From positions 1 to 8,562 of the forward strand of contig JBGPBY010000317.1 in NCBI GenBank assembly GCA_041481485.1: a DNA stretch of 8,562 nucleotides, read 5' to 3'. The position numbers and the translations under genes were made by a program. This DNA comes from JBGPBY01 sp041481485 (GTDB lineage: Bacteria; Acidobacteriota; Terriglobia; 20CM-2-55-15). A model generated the notes under the pieces. That model made no database searches. It was not told where the DNA came from and worked only from the letters and a program-made list of their open reading frames with translations. Below are positions 1-6,762 of this stretch, in pieces; the first letter of the stretch is position 1, and each line of letters starts with the position of its first letter.

Positions 1-5
1 CCCGC

Positions 6-60
6 GGTTTGGATGTGGGGCGGGGTCTCTCCCCGCCAAAAATGCGGAGTAAGCCAAACC
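6..60. repeat. nested inverted repeat at the left edge
   Basis: An inner hairpin has a 7-bp perfect GC stem, GGCGGGG (19-25) and CCCCGCC (31-37), with a 5-nt loop. An outer 7-bp pair, GGTTTGG (6-12) and CCAAACC (54-60), encloses it. It lies about 57-110 bases beyond the stop codon of the DUF3445 gene, so it could fold at the 3' end of that transcript. No T-run follows the stem in either direction; on the plus strand it is followed by an A-run. A textbook intrinsic terminator is therefore not supported, and a REP-like or dispersed intergenic element is an alternative. Confidence 0.45.
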
Positions 61-116
61 ACACATTGGTGCGCGCTAAAACCCCGCGCCTACAGTCCGG
101 GTGCCAGTCAGGTATG

Positions 117-986
117 TCAATGCCGTCCAACGGGAGGAGGGGGCTGGCCTCCCTCTTCCAATGTGGGAGGGATTTTCTCAAGTTCACACGCCACTCGTTC
201 GCGAACCGCTTCGATGTTTTTGTATCTCGCCATTTCCGGAGGCATCGTTCGCAAGGCACGCGCGAGTCCGTGTGCTTCCTTCGGATGAGCTTTCAACTCC
301 AACACCGGGAAAGTCTCAATGCGAATTCCAAACAATACGCCGCTGGATTGTGGCAAATGAACCAGGGCCTGGCGCTCGATTCGAAGCCATATTTCATCCA
401 CATTTGTTTCAGCGGCGAGCCGCGGCAATTTCCGCGATGGATGCTGATTGAATTCTCCGGATCGGCTCAATCCCCAATTGGCGCGAAGCATGGCAGTGCC
501 AGGCTTGAGTGAAAACAGAAACCGGGTGATCTGCGAACCAATCTGCGCATTCAAGTCCGGCACGACATCATGGATGAAGTCCAGTGGCCGATCGATTTTC
601 TCCTGCAGACTCCAGGATGACGGGAAGCATACACATGCGCCCACAAGACGAAATTGAGGGCCATCCGGAATAAGAAATAAATAATCGGGCTCCAGAATCC
701 GCCCCAATTCCAAACATCGATCCGAGGGTACATGCATGGAGCAGCATTGGCGCAGGTCGTCCGAATCGAGGACTTCCATTTGATTCAGAATCTCTAAAGT
801 TTCATCGAGCAACGGTACTGCAGGTTCGCGCATCTCCGCATAGCGAGTTGGATTCTCGGCCAACCAGTAACGCCTGTTCCGCAAAATCTCCTCATGCGCC
901 GAAGTCTCCCGAAAGAATTCGCGGATACTTCCCCGCTCGAGATTCATCTGAAAACGGTAATTCGAATCTGGAAACAATTCCGCCAT
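117..986 (-). CDS. DUF3445 / heme-dependent oxidative N-demethylase-like protein
   Basis: The 289-residue protein matches the DUF3445 (HODM alpha-subunit-like) family over nearly its whole length. Family-type segments are the N-terminal YRFQMNL (about 10-16), the conserved core ACVCFPSSWSLQEKIDRP (117-134) followed by IHDVVPDLN, LKPGTAMLRANWGLS (160-174), WLRIERQALVHLP (200-212) and RALRTMPPEMARYK (about 244-256). Characterised members oxidatively demethylate small methylated amines using heme; the substrate here is unknown. There is no signal peptide, so it is probably cytoplasmic. The C-terminus ends in a short Pro/Gly-rich tail. It is the last gene of the minus-strand run, 61 bp below the secreted protein gene. 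A weak CGGAG lies about 14 bases before the ATG. No reductase or ferredoxin partner is visible nearby. The family call is firm; the reaction is inferred. Confidence 0.85.
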   Translation of the reverse strand: MAELFPDSNYRFQMNLERGSIREFFRETSAHEEILRNRRYWLAENPTRYAEMREPAVPLLDETLEILNQMEVLDSDDLRQCCSMHVPSDRCLELGRILEPDYLFLIPDGPQFRLVGACVCFPSSWSLQEKIDRPLDFIHDVVPDLNAQIGSQITRFLFSLKPGTAMLRANWGLSRSGEFNQHPSRKLPRLAAETNVDEIWLRIERQALVHLPQSSGVLFGIRIETFPVLELKAHPKEAHGLARALRTMPPEMARYKNIEAVRERVACELEKIPPTLEEGGQPPPPVGRH

Positions 987-1047
987 TGCGATGGACTCGT
1001 CTCCGAATCATATCTCCGCCGGCGGTCAAATCAATCCGAGGGAAGAC

Positions 1048-1881
1048 TCATTTTGCGAAGAACATCAGATTGCCGAAGTCGTCTCTCAGATTTCGAATGT
1101 AGCGATTGTTCTCGGTGCAGATGTATTCATCCAATTGACCGTTTGGCCACCACTTCATATCCCATGCCACTGTCCATAAGCGAGCGTACGCCCCCGGGTC
1201 ATCAATCATGGCTTCATAGTGCAGCTGATTTCGAGTGGGACGCGTAAACTTCTCGACGACATGCAGCAGGTTCGTATGGGGATGTCCTGCGAAGTCGAGC
1301 CATGTTCCTTCATTGAAGTTGGCGACATCGATGCGAAGCGTCCTTCCACCGTCCTCGTAGCGGCCTACGGAGTGGCCCAGCCATGTGCCTGCCGTAGTGA
1401 CGGGATGTTCCCGTCCGTCCAAATAGACTTCACGCCAGAGATGTGAAACCTCGAAAATGAAAAAAATCCGCTTCTGTCCCGGGATTTGAACGATCTCCAT
1501 CGGGTACGGGGCAGTAAACAGGCGAGGCCCTCCAGGCGGATCGCAATAACCCTCCGGGTCGTACTTCGCGAAGTTCCCAACGTTGTAGTCGTAAACCGCT
1601 GCGGACCATGGCATGAAGGGGACATGAGGCTCTGCAGCGGAGCCGCGAATGCGGCGCATCGAACGGATATCCCGATCGCCGCGGCCCGCAAGGATAGAGT
1701 CCGCCATATTTTCGTTGTAATCGATTTCCCAAACGCCGGATTCGCCGGGAAGCGGTCCGAGGTTTACGACACCATCCAACAGTGGAACGTTTGTATCGGG
1801 ATAGCGCGCTTGAGAATGGGCAATTGCAACCGGTATTGCCAGAGCGATGAGAATCGCAGTTATGAAACCCAGCGTTCTCAT
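1048..1881 (-). CDS. secreted protein of unknown function, Acidobacteria-type family
   Basis: This 277-residue protein starts with a clear signal peptide: a hydrophobic stretch at about 5-21, with likely cleavage near the HSQA|RYPD junction at 25/26. The mature part has conserved-looking motifs: DPPGGPR (114-120), PYPMEIVQIPG (125-135), HLWREVYLDGREHP (147-160), GTWLGHSVGRYE (166-177), TWLDFAGHPHT (193-203), IDDPGAY (226-232) and DEYICTENN (251-259). I recall this motif set from a large paralogous family of hypothetical proteins in Acidobacteria; no catalytic role is known to me. The His and Trp residues recall a binding or cofactor-contact surface, but that is speculation. It lies 15 bp downstream of the PQQ-type dehydrogenase gene and is probably cotranscribed, so it may be an exported partner or substrate-binding accessory. 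Its own ribosome binding site is weak, consistent with translational coupling. Confidence 0.8.
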   Translation of the reverse strand: MRTLGFITAILIALAIPVAIAHSQARYPDTNVPLLDGVVNLGPLPGESGVWEIDYNENMADSILAGRGDRDIRSMRRIRGSAAEPHVPFMPWSAAVYDYNVGNFAKYDPEGYCDPPGGPRLFTAPYPMEIVQIPGQKRIFFIFEVSHLWREVYLDGREHPVTTAGTWLGHSVGRYEDGGRTLRIDVANFNEGTWLDFAGHPHTNLLHVVEKFTRPTRNQLHYEAMIDDPGAYARLWTVAWDMKWWPNGQLDEYICTENNRYIRNLRDDFGNLMFFAK

Positions 1882-1896
1882 CGCTCAGGTTAGCGG

Positions 1897-3315
1897 TTAT
1901 TTCCCGGGCTCGAGACGTAACATTGCACCGTTTGGTGTCGCTACGTCTGTCAGGATATAGACGTATCCGTCGGGGCCAATCCTCACGTCGCGAACGCGCT
2001 GTCCGAGTCCCATCATGATTTTTGTCTGACTGGCAAGCTTGCCCTTGTCGTCGAGAACCACGCGCATGATGAAATTGGTGTCGCCTTCCCAGCTTCCCAT
2101 CGACCCGACAAGCAGGTTGCCCTTCCATGCTGGAAATTTGTCGCCATAATAGACCGCAACGTTTCCTGGATTGAACGAGCATGCGCCCGCACATACGGGC
2201 ACCCAGAAATCGACGGGGTCCTCAAACCCGGCAACATTGTTTTTGCCCAATCGTCCCACCGAACCGTCGTAATGCGTGCCGTTGGTGACATCCATCCACC
2301 CGTAATTCTTGCCGGCCTGAATACGATTCAGCTCATCGCCACCGCGCGGGCCGAACTCGGTGGACCAGATCTCGCCAGTGTTGGGATCGATGGTGAGTCC
2401 CAGCGGATTGCGATGTCCCATGGAATAGATTTCGGGGAGGTAACCCATTTTTCCCACAAATGGGTTGTTGTTTGGAATCGTTCCGTCGTCCTTGATGCGC
2501 AGAATTTTGCCGATGTCCGTAAGCGGATTTTGAGCGAGTTCTCCAAGGTTCCGGTCGCCGCTGGTGATGTAGAGCAAGCCGTCCTTGTCGAACGTGATGC
2601 GGGAGCCGTAGCTGTTGCCGTCTGCTGGTCCTTCACCACAACAGCCCCGCGGCGATAAACCTCTCGCTCCGAAATGTGGTTCTGCGATAAAGATGTCCTT
2701 ACCTTCGGTCAGTGTGGCGCCACCATCCCATTTTGCCCGATATACCGCGAGCGTCGAACTCGTGGGCTCGACATCACCTGGTTTCGAGTATGCAAAATAA
2801 ACCCAGTGGTTTTGCGCATAGTTCGGATGCAGGGCAATGTCGAGCAGTCCTCCAAGCGACTTGACAAGCATCTGCGGCAAACCACCAATCGGCGTCGGAT
2901 CGAGAACTCCCTTTCGCACTACGCGAAGACGGCCGGCGCGTTCGGTGACCAGCATGTCTCCATTGGGCAGGAAGGCCATTCCCCACGGATGATCGAGTCC
3001 CTTGGTGATCACAGTCACATGAACTCGATTCACACCTTCGCCAATATCAAACGGACCATCTCCGAGAGGGGCTCCACGGCCACCGCCTCCACCTCTTGCT
3101 GCGCCTCCGCCCGCGCCACCGGCCGCCCCGCGGCCCGCAGCCGGCGGTCCGCCTTGCGGTGCACCCTGCCGGGCTCCTCCCGCAGCCGGGGCAGCGCCGC
3201 CGCCCTGCGGAGCCTGCAGGCTCACCCCCGTGCCGTGAATCGACAACACCAGAAAGATTGCCAAAACGAGGAACGGCAAAACGGTCCAGAGACCTTTCGC
3301 ATTAAAACGTTTCAT
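1897..3315 (-). CDS. exported PQQ-dependent sugar dehydrogenase family protein (GSDH)
   Basis: A 472-residue glucose/sorbosone-dehydrogenase-type beta-propeller. Residues 10-26 form an export signal or anchor, and residues 36-86 are a Gly/Ala/Pro/Arg-rich linker. The propeller follows: LDHPWGMAFLPNGDMLVTERAGRLRVV (107-133), ALHPNY (161-166), GSRITFDKDGLLYITSGDR (237-255), GKILRIKDDG (269-278), the PQQ-pocket type motif GHRNPLGL (300-307), GGDELNRIQAGKNYGW (325-340) and RVRDVRIGPDGYVY (440-453). Family enzymes oxidise aldoses in the periplasm with PQQ. The residue aligning with the catalytic His is Ser235, and the pocket Lys appears replaced near Gly407, so activity is uncertain. Residues 212-233 contain an insert with a CysCys pair (225-226), and CAGAC (375-379) replaces the usual segment. 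GGGAGG sits about 9 bases before the ATG. It is first in the three-gene minus-strand run. Confidence 0.92.
   Translation of the reverse strand: MKRFNAKGLWTVLPFLVLAIFLVLSIHGTGVSLQAPQGGGAAPAAGGARQGAPQGGPPAAGRGAAGGAGGGAARGGGGGRGAPLGDGPFDIGEGVNRVHVTVITKGLDHPWGMAFLPNGDMLVTERAGRLRVVRKGVLDPTPIGGLPQMLVKSLGGLLDIALHPNYAQNHWVYFAYSKPGDVEPTSSTLAVYRAKWDGGATLTEGKDIFIAEPHFGARGLSPRGCCGEGPADGNSYGSRITFDKDGLLYITSGDRNLGELAQNPLTDIGKILRIKDDGTIPNNNPFVGKMGYLPEIYSMGHRNPLGLTIDPNTGEIWSTEFGPRGGDELNRIQAGKNYGWMDVTNGTHYDGSVGRLGKNNVAGFEDPVDFWVPVCAGACSFNPGNVAVYYGDKFPAWKGNLLVGSMGSWEGDTNFIMRVVLDDKGKLASQTKIMMGLGQRVRDVRIGPDGYVYILTDVATPNGAMLRLEPGK
3058..3210 (-). other. Gly/Ala/Pro/Arg-rich linker, low-complexity coding segment
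   Basis: Codons 36-86 of the dehydrogenase encode an almost pure Gly/Ala/Pro/Arg/Gln tract between the membrane/signal segment and the propeller. The DNA is far richer in GC than the flanking coding sequence and contains short imperfect repeats of GGC/GGA-type codons. It probably acts as a flexible, disordered spacer tethering or displaying the propeller in the periplasm. Such tracts are prone to length change by slippage. Confidence 0.75.
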
Positions 3316-3439
3316 GAACGATATTCCTCCCGTGGCAAAGAACGTCCGAACGGCGTGAAGAATATGCCAATCACTTTCAGGATTAAAGAAGGAAGTTGGC
3401 GGATGCGAAATGCAGTCTCCAAATACCGCATATATAGGC

Positions 3440-3458
3440 AGGCGGATTTAATCCGCCT
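3440..3458. promoter_or_regulatory. 19-bp perfect palindrome in divergent intergenic region
   Basis: AGGCGGATT at 3440-3448 is exactly inverted at 3450-3458 around a single central T. It lies between the start of the minus-strand dehydrogenase operon (3315) and the plus-strand Vps62-like gene (start 3498), about 40 bases before the latter. The position and perfect symmetry fit an operator for a dimeric regulator acting on either or both genes. A hairpin in a 5' leader or a dispersed repeat are alternatives. I could not find a convincing -35/-10 pair in either direction here. Confidence 0.5.
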
Positions 3459-3485
3459 CTGCGCTATCTTATTGCAGCGATTTTC

Positions 3486-3491
3486 AAGGAG
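3486..3491 (+). promoter_or_regulatory. Shine-Dalgarno AAGGAG that favours a TTG start
   Basis: AAGGAG touches the first ATG (3492) with no spacing, which is not usable for initiation. A TTG at 3498, in the same frame, is exactly 6 bases downstream of it. This argues that translation begins at TTG 3498, dropping two residues and leaving the signal peptide intact. Confidence 0.65.
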
Positions 3492-3497
3492 ATGCAG

Positions 3498-4934
3498 TTG
3501 AGACTGGAATTCCTGGTGCGGTGTTTTACGAGTTTCCTCTTCTTTCTGATCCTTTCGATTCCGGCAAATGCGAAATCCAGGGAGGACTCTTCCATTCTTT
3601 CTCCCGAAGAACAATCCCGATTGGCAGAACGGTTTGCGCCTATATTGATTTTTCATCCCGCTGAAAATTACTTTCCAAGCAGTCCATTGTTTGGTCTTGA
3701 GGCGCCGCGAGATCTGAATTTGGGATCCGATCCACATTCAACGCGTGCGATCTCCGATTTGCTGGGAACTCCGGAATCGCGCACGGCAAAATATCGTGAG
3801 CTTTCGATTCAGGAAAAGGCGCGGATCTCGACAGTCTATTACCGTGCGTATCAATTGAGACGGCCGACGGAAGACGATGTCATCCTCGAATACTGGTTCT
3901 ACTACGTCCAGGACACCTACCGGGCGCGCGACGGTATTTTCCCGATTTGGTTCGATGGCAGCCATCCCAACGATCTGGAACACATTCAGATTGTCTTGCA
4001 CCGTTTAAACAAGGCTGAGTCTTTAAATGACTACGGCATCGTTGAAATACACTCCAGCGCCCACGAGGGACGTATTCCGGCAAATCGATGCCGGTGCGCG
4101 CTGGATAGCGCTTCAGATCGGCCGCATATTCTTGTCGAACTTGGTTCTCATGCCAACGCTTCGGACAAAGACGGTGACGGAGTATTTACCCCTCATGTCG
4201 ATGGAGATTCCGGCTACAAGATTATCTGGGGAATTCGCGACAAGGGAGTCAGCTGGATCTGGCACCGGGATTCCTATATGACCCCGCGCGACAGTGATGC
4301 ATTGGTGTTTGTCCCGTCGGGCAGCGTGCAAAGTGAAGCTGCGAATTCATATTCGTACCGGCTGATACCGGCCGAGCGCCTGGTGCTCGACGTGAATATG
4401 CTCGGACTCAGCGACAAAGAGCGCAAGGCGGCATTTCAAACTGAGGTTTCGTGGTTCACCAGGGTCATGGGCCGCTCCAACGGTAACGCGAACGCGCTGC
4501 TGTCTCCGCCGAAACCAAATCTCCGATCCCGTTCCTTCGACCGTGAAGAATATTCAAGGACACAGCGGGGCTTGCTGGTGGGAGTGACCAATCTGATGCC
4601 AAAGCCCGGCGTGTTCATTGGCGGACGCTATTCATTCATGAACAGCTACCGCTTCCTGCCGGACCTGCGCTTCGAAGCGGATGGAATCCTGAATCCGAGT
4701 GGCAAACGCTATCTCTCTACCGATGCCATGCTCACGTATCCCATAGATGCAATTACGACGTTCATGTTTGGAACAGGCGTCGTGACAGACTCCATCCGGT
4801 ACAAGAACTATGAACGGGACTGGATCGGAGCGTTCGAAGTTCGACTTGGACGACTGCGACTTTATGCCGCCAGCAGATCGTGGGGACCGATAACCAAATC
4901 GGCCGTGGACTTTCGCGCTTCCTTTTTCTTTTGA
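3498..4934 (+). CDS. exported Vps62-like protein with C-terminal outer-membrane barrel-like region
   Basis: From the TTG the protein has 478 residues; numbering here is from the ATG two codons upstream. A signal peptide ends near PANA|KSRED (residue 27). Residues 47-300 resemble Vps62-type domains: RFAPILIFHPAENYFPSSP (47-65), EYWFYY (133-138), HPNDLEHIQIVL (158-169; the usual form is near HEGDWEH-x-x-V) and VELGSHANA (215-223). A Ca-binding-like loop DKDGDG follows at 225-230. After a polar linker, residues 357-480 alternate polar and aromatic/aliphatic residues, with Gly/Tyr turns, and end in FRASFFF. That is typical of a small outer-membrane barrel, whose last residue is normally Phe. The likely location is the outer membrane, with the N-terminal domain exposed to the periplasm or outside. 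The function is unknown; Vps62-like domains lack a settled biochemical role. The gene stands alone on the plus strand and converges on the next gene with 20 bp between stops. Confidence 0.75.
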   Translation: MRLEFLVRCFTSFLFFLILSIPANAKSREDSSILSPEEQSRLAERFAPILIFHPAENYFPSSPLFGLEAPRDLNLGSDPHSTRAISDLLGTPESRTAKYRELSIQEKARISTVYYRAYQLRRPTEDDVILEYWFYYVQDTYRARDGIFPIWFDGSHPNDLEHIQIVLHRLNKAESLNDYGIVEIHSSAHEGRIPANRCRCALDSASDRPHILVELGSHANASDKDGDGVFTPHVDGDSGYKIIWGIRDKGVSWIWHRDSYMTPRDSDALVFVPSGSVQSEAANSYSYRLIPAERLVLDVNMLGLSDKERKAAFQTEVSWFTRVMGRSNGNANALLSPPKPNLRSRSFDREEYSRTQRGLLVGVTNLMPKPGVFIGGRYSFMNSYRFLPDLRFEADGILNPSGKRYLSTDAMLTYPIDAITTFMFGTGVVTDSIRYKNYERDWIGAFEVRLGRLRLYAASRSWGPITKSAVDFRASFFF

Positions 4935-4954
4935 TTTGCGGGCTTCGCCGCGAA
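4935..4954. terminator. small hairpin between convergent genes
   Basis: TTTGCGG (4935-4941) can pair with CCGCGAA (4948-4954), with one G-T wobble and a six-base loop, exactly filling the 20-bp gap between two convergent stop codons. It could end transcription from both sides. The stem is short and no T-run follows in either direction, so the call is weak. Confidence 0.3.
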
Positions 4955-5347
4955 TTACAGATGTTTCATCAGCAATTCACGGATAGCGCCGTCACTGAAC
5001 ATGCCTTCCGTCCGCAGGGCATAGGCACAGTGCATCTCCAGCACGCCCCCTTCGAGCGTCATCTTCATTTCGCCGGTAGTTTTGACGTTCCTGAGCTTGA
5101 TCTTCTTGATCGCGTCACGAACGGATTCCTTTCCCATGTCGTCCTGACATATGACGCGCAATGCCATATTGAGACGATGGCAGGAAATGTTATCCATGAA
5201 GTTCAGCGCCTCGAGATCGTCACTGAAGCTCTCCCAATCGACTTCATAGGGTATTGATGCTCCGCAGATCTCTGCGATTTCCTTCGATCGTTCCGGGAGC
5301 GTGGTTTCTCCCAGTTCCTTCATTTTTCGCCGTTCAGCCAATCCCAT
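4955..5347 (-). CDS. small conserved protein of unknown function
   Basis: A 130-residue soluble protein with no signal peptide or membrane segment. It begins MGLAERRKMKE; the N-terminal half is helical and acidic (AEICGASIPYEVDWESFSDD, about 25-44) and is followed by DDMGKESVRDAIKKIKLRN (about 69-87). The C-terminal third (EGGVLEMHCAYAL, about 99-111) looks like strands. I recall similar 'MGLAERR...' hypothetical proteins in diverse environmental bacteria, without a known function. GAGGAG lies 5-6 bases before the ATG and overlaps the end of the DUF1801 gene, whose stop is 12 bp upstream, so translation is probably coupled. It is the last gene of the four-gene cluster. Confidence 0.75.
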   Translation of the reverse strand: MGLAERRKMKELGETTLPERSKEIAEICGASIPYEVDWESFSDDLEALNFMDNISCHRLNMALRVICQDDMGKESVRDAIKKIKLRNVKTTGEMKMTLEGGVLEMHCAYALRTEGMFSDGAIRELLMKHL

Positions 5348-5359
5348 AAATTCTCCTCA

Positions 5360-5779
5360 TCATTCACTCGGGTAGCGCTTCTTCATTTCGTCGACCGATC
5401 TTGAAATAAGCGATCGGAGGATCTTGCGGTCGATATCATCAAGCGACTTGATGTAAAGACAGCTCTTGCCAGTCTTGTATCGGCCCAATTTGGCCATTGC
5501 TGTTTTGTCTTCCAACGCGTGCCAGACATACAGAGTCAGATTCTGTTTGCGCGGTGAAAACCCGACGCGCAGCATGTCTCCCTCGCGCCCGCTTTCGTAT
5601 TTGTAGTGATATTTTCCGAAGCCGATAATGCTCGGCCCCCACATCTTTGGTGGTTCGCCGGTTATTTCCTGCATTAGCTTGGCAATTTCACGGCAATCTT
5701 TGCGGCGCTGCTCATTTTCGATCCCGTTGATGAACGACGCCGGACTTACTTTTGTGGGCTTCGTTTTGATGTCTGCCAT
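5360..5779 (-). CDS. DUF1801 domain protein (YdhG-like)
   Basis: The 139-residue protein is a single DUF1801 domain. Diagnostic stretches are KMWGPSIIGFGKYHYKYESG (45-64), the FSPRKQNLTLYV strand pair (74-85), LGRYKTGKSCLYIKSLDDID (98-117) and a C-terminal helix with SVDEMKKRYP. Homologues are small cytoplasmic proteins with a YdhG/frataxin-like fold. Some are annotated as iron chaperones, but for most the biochemical role is unproven. It lies 14 bp below the D-2-hydroxyacid dehydrogenase gene, with a weak purine-rich ribosome binding site, so expression probably depends on the operon. The domain call is firm; the function is not known. Confidence 0.88.
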   Translation of the reverse strand: MADIKTKPTKVSPASFINGIENEQRRKDCREIAKLMQEITGEPPKMWGPSIIGFGKYHYKYESGREGDMLRVGFSPRKQNLTLYVWHALEDKTAMAKLGRYKTGKSCLYIKSLDDIDRKILRSLISRSVDEMKKRYPSE

Positions 5780-5793
5780 CCGTCTTTACCCTG

Positions 5794-6747
5794 CTAATTC
5801 ACCACATTGATCGGCTTACCGGACTGAAACGCGGCAATGTTTTCGGCAGTCACTGTTGTCAGCCGCCGTCGAGCCTCCAGCGCGGCCCAGGCGATATGCG
5901 GCGTCAGCGTCAGGTTGGGTGCGCTGAGCAGTACGTTGCCGGCAGGCATCGGTTCGACTGTCACCACGTCCAGTGCCGCGCCGGCGATCCTCCCCTCGTG
6001 CAGGGCCTCCGCAAGTTCGGCGTCGGTCACCAGCGGGCCGCGCGATGTATTGATGAGGTAGGCGTTGGGCTTCATGGAGCGGAGAAGCGTTCGGTTCACC
6101 ATCCCCGTATTTTCAGGCGTAAGGTTGCAGTGCAGAGTCACCACATCGGATTCGGCAAACAGTTCCTGAACTGTCCGCCATTGCATCGGATATTGGGGCG
6201 GGTTGCCCTGGAAGACGTCATTGGCCAGCACGTTCATTTTGAACGCGGCGGCAATTTCCCCGACCCGGCGGCCAATTCGGCCAAAGCCCACAATGCCGAT
6301 AGTGCGTCCCGCCAGTTCGGCGAGAGGCCGCCGCCAGAAGCTCCACTCATTCACCCGGTTCCATTCCCCTTGATGGACGAGATCGCTGTGCAGCTGGGGC
6401 TGCCGGTAAAAATTGAGCAACAACGCGAAAACGTATTCCGCGACCGCGTCGGTGCCATAGATCGGCACGTTGGTAACAGGAATTCCGCGCGCTCGTGCCG
6501 CTTTGACATCGACGATGTTGTATCCGGTCGCCAGCACTCCGATGAATTTCAACTGTGGCAGCTGGCGAATCGTCTCTTCAGAGAGGGGTGTCTTGTTCGT
6601 GAGCAGAACATCCGCATCGCGAGAACGCGCCAGAATCTGATCTGGCGGAGTGCGATCGTGACACACGAATTCGCCAAGCTTCGCCACGTCATCCCATGGA
6701 TTGTCCCCGGGATTGAGTGTGTAGCCATCCAGAACGACAATTTTCAT
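5794..6747 (-). CDS. NAD-dependent D-2-hydroxyacid dehydrogenase (glycerate dehydrogenase-like)
   Basis: At 317 residues this is normal length for the family, which reversibly reduces 2-oxoacids such as hydroxypyruvate or glyoxylate to D-2-hydroxyacids in the cytoplasm. The catalytic-domain motif GVLATGYNIVDVKAARARGI lies at about 70-89. The nucleotide-binding loop is GFGRIGRR (154-161), with acidic Asp177 at the end of the second strand, which favours NAD(H) over NADP(H). The catalytic triad is in place: Arg236 in NTSRG, Glu265 in VEPMP and His284 in TPHIAW. The sequence type is closest to hydroxypyruvate reductase/glycerate dehydrogenase, but substrate cannot be fixed from motifs. GGAGG sits 4-5 bases before the ATG. 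It is second in the cluster, 15 bp below the GYD gene. Confidence 0.93.
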   Translation of the reverse strand: MKIVVLDGYTLNPGDNPWDDVAKLGEFVCHDRTPPDQILARSRDADVLLTNKTPLSEETIRQLPQLKFIGVLATGYNIVDVKAARARGIPVTNVPIYGTDAVAEYVFALLLNFYRQPQLHSDLVHQGEWNRVNEWSFWRRPLAELAGRTIGIVGFGRIGRRVGEIAAAFKMNVLANDVFQGNPPQYPMQWRTVQELFAESDVVTLHCNLTPENTGMVNRTLLRSMKPNAYLINTSRGPLVTDAELAEALHEGRIAGAALDVVTVEPMPAGNVLLSAPNLTLTPHIAWAALEARRRLTTVTAENIAAFQSGKPINVVN

Positions 6748-6762
6748 CAGTCCTCCGCGCAG

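Noticed and set aside
1430..2194. Minus-strand frame (254 codons) spanning the junction of the dehydrogenase and the secreted protein
   Set aside because: It is in a different frame across two genes with clear signal peptide and domain motifs; the translated sequence is Arg/Cys-rich and featureless.
3058..3210. GC-rich repetitive tract considered as a non-coding repeat or CRISPR-like array
   Set aside because: There are no regular repeat-spacer units, and it stays in frame as a Gly/Ala/Pro/Arg linker between the signal segment and the propeller.
3421..3475. AT-rich TATATA and TATCTT stretches considered as -10 boxes
   Set aside because: No acceptable -35 box lies 16-18 bases upstream on either strand, so no promoter was called.
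2674..3501. Plus-strand open frame (275 codons) antisense to the sugar dehydrogenase
   Set aside because: It is opposite the GC-rich linker, where stop codons are rare, and its composition is Arg/Ser-heavy with no recognisable domain.
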